41,062 bases of DNA from a virus: positions 1 through 41,062 of IMG/VR virus record IMGVR_UViG_3300045922_000286, one strand, 5' to 3'. The translations under genes and the position numbers were made by a program. The stretch's first letter is position 1. Each line of letters starts with the position of its first letter. The notes below the pieces were generated by a model that did no database searches, had not been told where the DNA came from, and saw only the letters and a program-made list of their open reading frames with translations. This document shows positions 39,943 through 41,062 of this stretch, in pieces.

Positions 39943-40223
39943 GACGCGGCGGCGGCGCGGTTCAGCATGTGGGCCGCGACGGCCTCGTTCCGGCGCTCCG
40001 CCCAGGTATCGCCCCACGCGCGATCCTGCCGCGCGATCTCCTGCCGCACGGCAGCGCGCGCACGGAGCGCTGCCGGGCTTTCGAGCATTTCGCGAATTCG
40101 CGGCGGCGGCATCGTGCCATCCTGCCGGCAGTCATAGTTGAATTCGCCGCAAAGGTTCTCGACCATTTCCGTGATCCTGTTCGTTGGTGCGGCGGTCAAG
40201 AGAACGGGGGTAGGCTTTTCCAT
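39939..40223 (-). CDS. Small unknown protein
   Basis: A 94-residue protein. ATG 40223 is preceded by AAGGAACC (40238-40231), a degenerate form of the extended RBS. Helical sequence with NRITEMVENLCGEFNYDCRQ and RQDRAWGDTWAERRNEAVAA. Its start lies inside the end of the HNH gene (28-nt overlap). Confidence 0.6.
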   Translation of the reverse strand: MEKPTPVLLTAAPTNRITEMVENLCGEFNYDCRQDGTMPPPRIREMLESPAALRARAAVRQEIARQDRAWGDTWAERRNEAVAAHMLNRAAAAS

Positions 40224-40672
40224 GTTCGTCGGTTCCTTGCTTGCGATATGCACGAGGGGCTTACGCCGTAGCGCGCAGCCAATTCGACCGAGCGCGACGA
40301 TGACGCGCGGATTTCCGCCACGGCTTCGGCCGTGAGCCGCGGGCCGCCGCCACCGGCAGCGGTGCCATGGCGGGTCGCGTCGCGCCGATTGGCGGAGCGC
40401 GTGCCCCATCGAAGATTGACGATGCGGTTGTCGCCACGATCTCCGTTAGCGTGGCATGCCTCGTGGTTCTTCGGCGGCGGCCCGCGGAACGCGTGAAGCA
40501 CCATGCGGTGCACATAGAAATGGCGGCCCCGCACACGGACCTCGCGATAGCCGATGTGCTTGTTCTGCGATGCCGGCACGATCCGCCCTGCGCGCATCAC
40601 GCGGCCAAGGCTCGACACCTGCACATCGGGCAAGCCGGGCATGCATCGCCATTCCTCGGCGGGGCTTTCCAT
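40196..40672 (-). CDS. NUMOD4/HNH endonuclease with C-terminal HTH
   Basis: A 158-residue protein. Residues 5-30 (EEWRCMPGLPDVQVSSLGRV) are NUMOD4-like. Residues about 50-100 (FYVHRMVLHAFRGPPPKNHE, then CHANGDRGDNRIVNLRWGT) form an HNH_3 nuclease. Residues 110-155 (LTAEAVAEIRASSSRSVELA, ARYGVSPSCISQARN) are an HTH DNA-binding part. This is the layout of free-standing homing endonucleases. Its start has an exact GGAGAACC motif, so it is well integrated into phage expression at the head of the operon. Confidence 0.82.
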   Translation of the reverse strand: MESPAEEWRCMPGLPDVQVSSLGRVMRAGRIVPASQNKHIGYREVRVRGRHFYVHRMVLHAFRGPPPKNHEACHANGDRGDNRIVNLRWGTRSANRRDATRHGTAAGGGGPRLTAEAVAEIRASSSRSVELAARYGVSPSCISQARNRRTWKSLPPFS

Positions 40673-40676
40673 GGGC

Positions 40677-40684
40677 GGTTCTCC
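40677..40684 (-). promoter_or_regulatory. GGAGAACC extended RBS motif
   Basis: Exact reverse copy, 4 nt before the minus-strand ATG at 40672. It decides that start against an in-frame ATG at 40795. Confidence 0.75.
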
Positions 40685-40765
40685 TACGCCGGTTTCGGCG
40701 GGCCGGCCAATCCAGTAAGCCCCCAACGCCGCCCTCGCGCAAGGCATTTTCGGGGGGATTTTTCG

Positions 40766-40802
40766 TTGACACGGAGCATAGCGGCTGAAATGCAATATGC
40801 AT
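40766..40802 (+). promoter_or_regulatory. Regulator promoter and palindromic operator candidate
   Basis: A consensus -35 TTGACA (40766-40771) lies 29 nt before the ATG at 40801; the -10 is not clear (AATGCA or CAATAT). A 13-nt palindrome ATGCAATATGCAT (40790-40802) covers the start codon. No Shine-Dalgarno is present, so the mRNA may be leaderless, as for lambda cI from PRM. The 9-mer GAAATGCAA (40787-40795) recurs before terS. Confidence 0.45.
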
Positions 40803-41052
40803 GACGAGCGATCCGGCCGACCGGCCGTTTTATTCGCTTCTGGCGAACTTCCCCGATCTGCGGTCGCTGTCGGATCGGCTCGGCTTGCCCTACGCGACCG
40901 TGGCCGCGTGGAAGCGCCGTGACTCCATTCCCGAACGCTACTGGCGCGAGATCGCGAAGGCGGCCAGAAGCCTCCGCGTGACCGGGGTATCCTACGACCA
41001 TCTGTCGCGCGCGTCGGCCGCGAAAAGGAATCCGCGGCGCGCCGGAGCGTGA
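40801..41052 (+). CDS. HTH regulator (Cro/CI-like)
   Basis: An 83-residue protein. Residues 16-50 (FPDLRSLSDRLGLPYATVAA, then WKRRDSIPERYWREIAKA) are a compact HTH of the type common in alphaproteobacterial phages, followed by VTGVSYDHL and a basic tail. It is divergent from the HNH-recT operon and, on a circular or terminally joined map, reads into the early genes at 51. Too short for a self-cleaving CI, so Cro-like is the better guess. Confidence 0.75.
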   Translation: MTSDPADRPFYSLLANFPDLRSLSDRLGLPYATVAAWKRRDSIPERYWREIAKAARSLRVTGVSYDHLSRASAAKRNPRRAGA

Positions 41053-41062
41053 GCGCGCGCTT

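Overview
The window looks like an essentially complete genome of a tailed phage (long non-contractile tail, siphovirus type) or an excised prophage of a high-GC alphaproteobacterium. The host guess rests on a phage copy of GcrA, a cell-cycle regulator family known from Alphaproteobacteria, on the very GC-rich coding with strong G/C at third codon positions, and on gene types common in alphaproteobacterial phages. No integrase, excisionase, partition or transposase gene is visible. If the ends are joined, a small HTH regulator gene at the right end reads directly into the early genes at the left end.

Left part, about 1-9,640, plus strand (early genes): an RMF-like/AT-hook protein, a RuvC-like resolvase, a DUF1376 replication protein whose own gene carries an origin-like block of repeats followed by a less GC-rich stretch, an unknown partner, a small membrane protein, GcrA, an HNH endonuclease on the opposite strand, a DUF932 protein with an apparent frameshift, several small membrane, lipoprotein and unknown genes, and a DUF5131 (Gp37/Gp68) protein fused to DUF3489. 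Many of these genes start 4-6 nt after an unusual extended ribosome-binding signal, GGAGAACC, which also occurs in front of minus-strand early genes but not in front of the structural genes.

Middle, about 9,370-10,784: a short minus-strand pair of genes, a divergent HNH gene, and a 230-nt gap with a CTAG cluster, inverted repeats and G-tracts, which is the best place for a late promoter and/or cos.

Late region, about 10,785-35,915, plus strand: terS, terL, a fused prohead protease-major capsid protein, a strong terminator hairpin, a possible decoration protein, portal, a large collagen-like fibre with three carbohydrate-binding-like modules, two more accessory surface genes, a lysis cassette (holin, overlapping Rz/Rz1, GH19 endolysin), a tRNA-Gln, then head-tail connectors, tail tube, tail assembly chaperones with a clear -1 slippery site, tape measure, a tandem pair of related minor tail proteins, DUF1833, NlpC/P60, a J-like tip protein and a tail fibre. 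The fibre, lysis and tRNA block sits between portal and connector, and the capsid gene precedes portal, so the order is not the usual HK97 order.

Right part, about 35,919-40,672, minus strand: ten tightly packed genes, mostly overlapping by 4 nt, with RecT annealing recombinase as the only confidently recognised enzyme besides a NUMOD4/HNH endonuclease at the head of the operon. A divergent control region (40,673-40,800) separates this operon from the HTH regulator at the right end.
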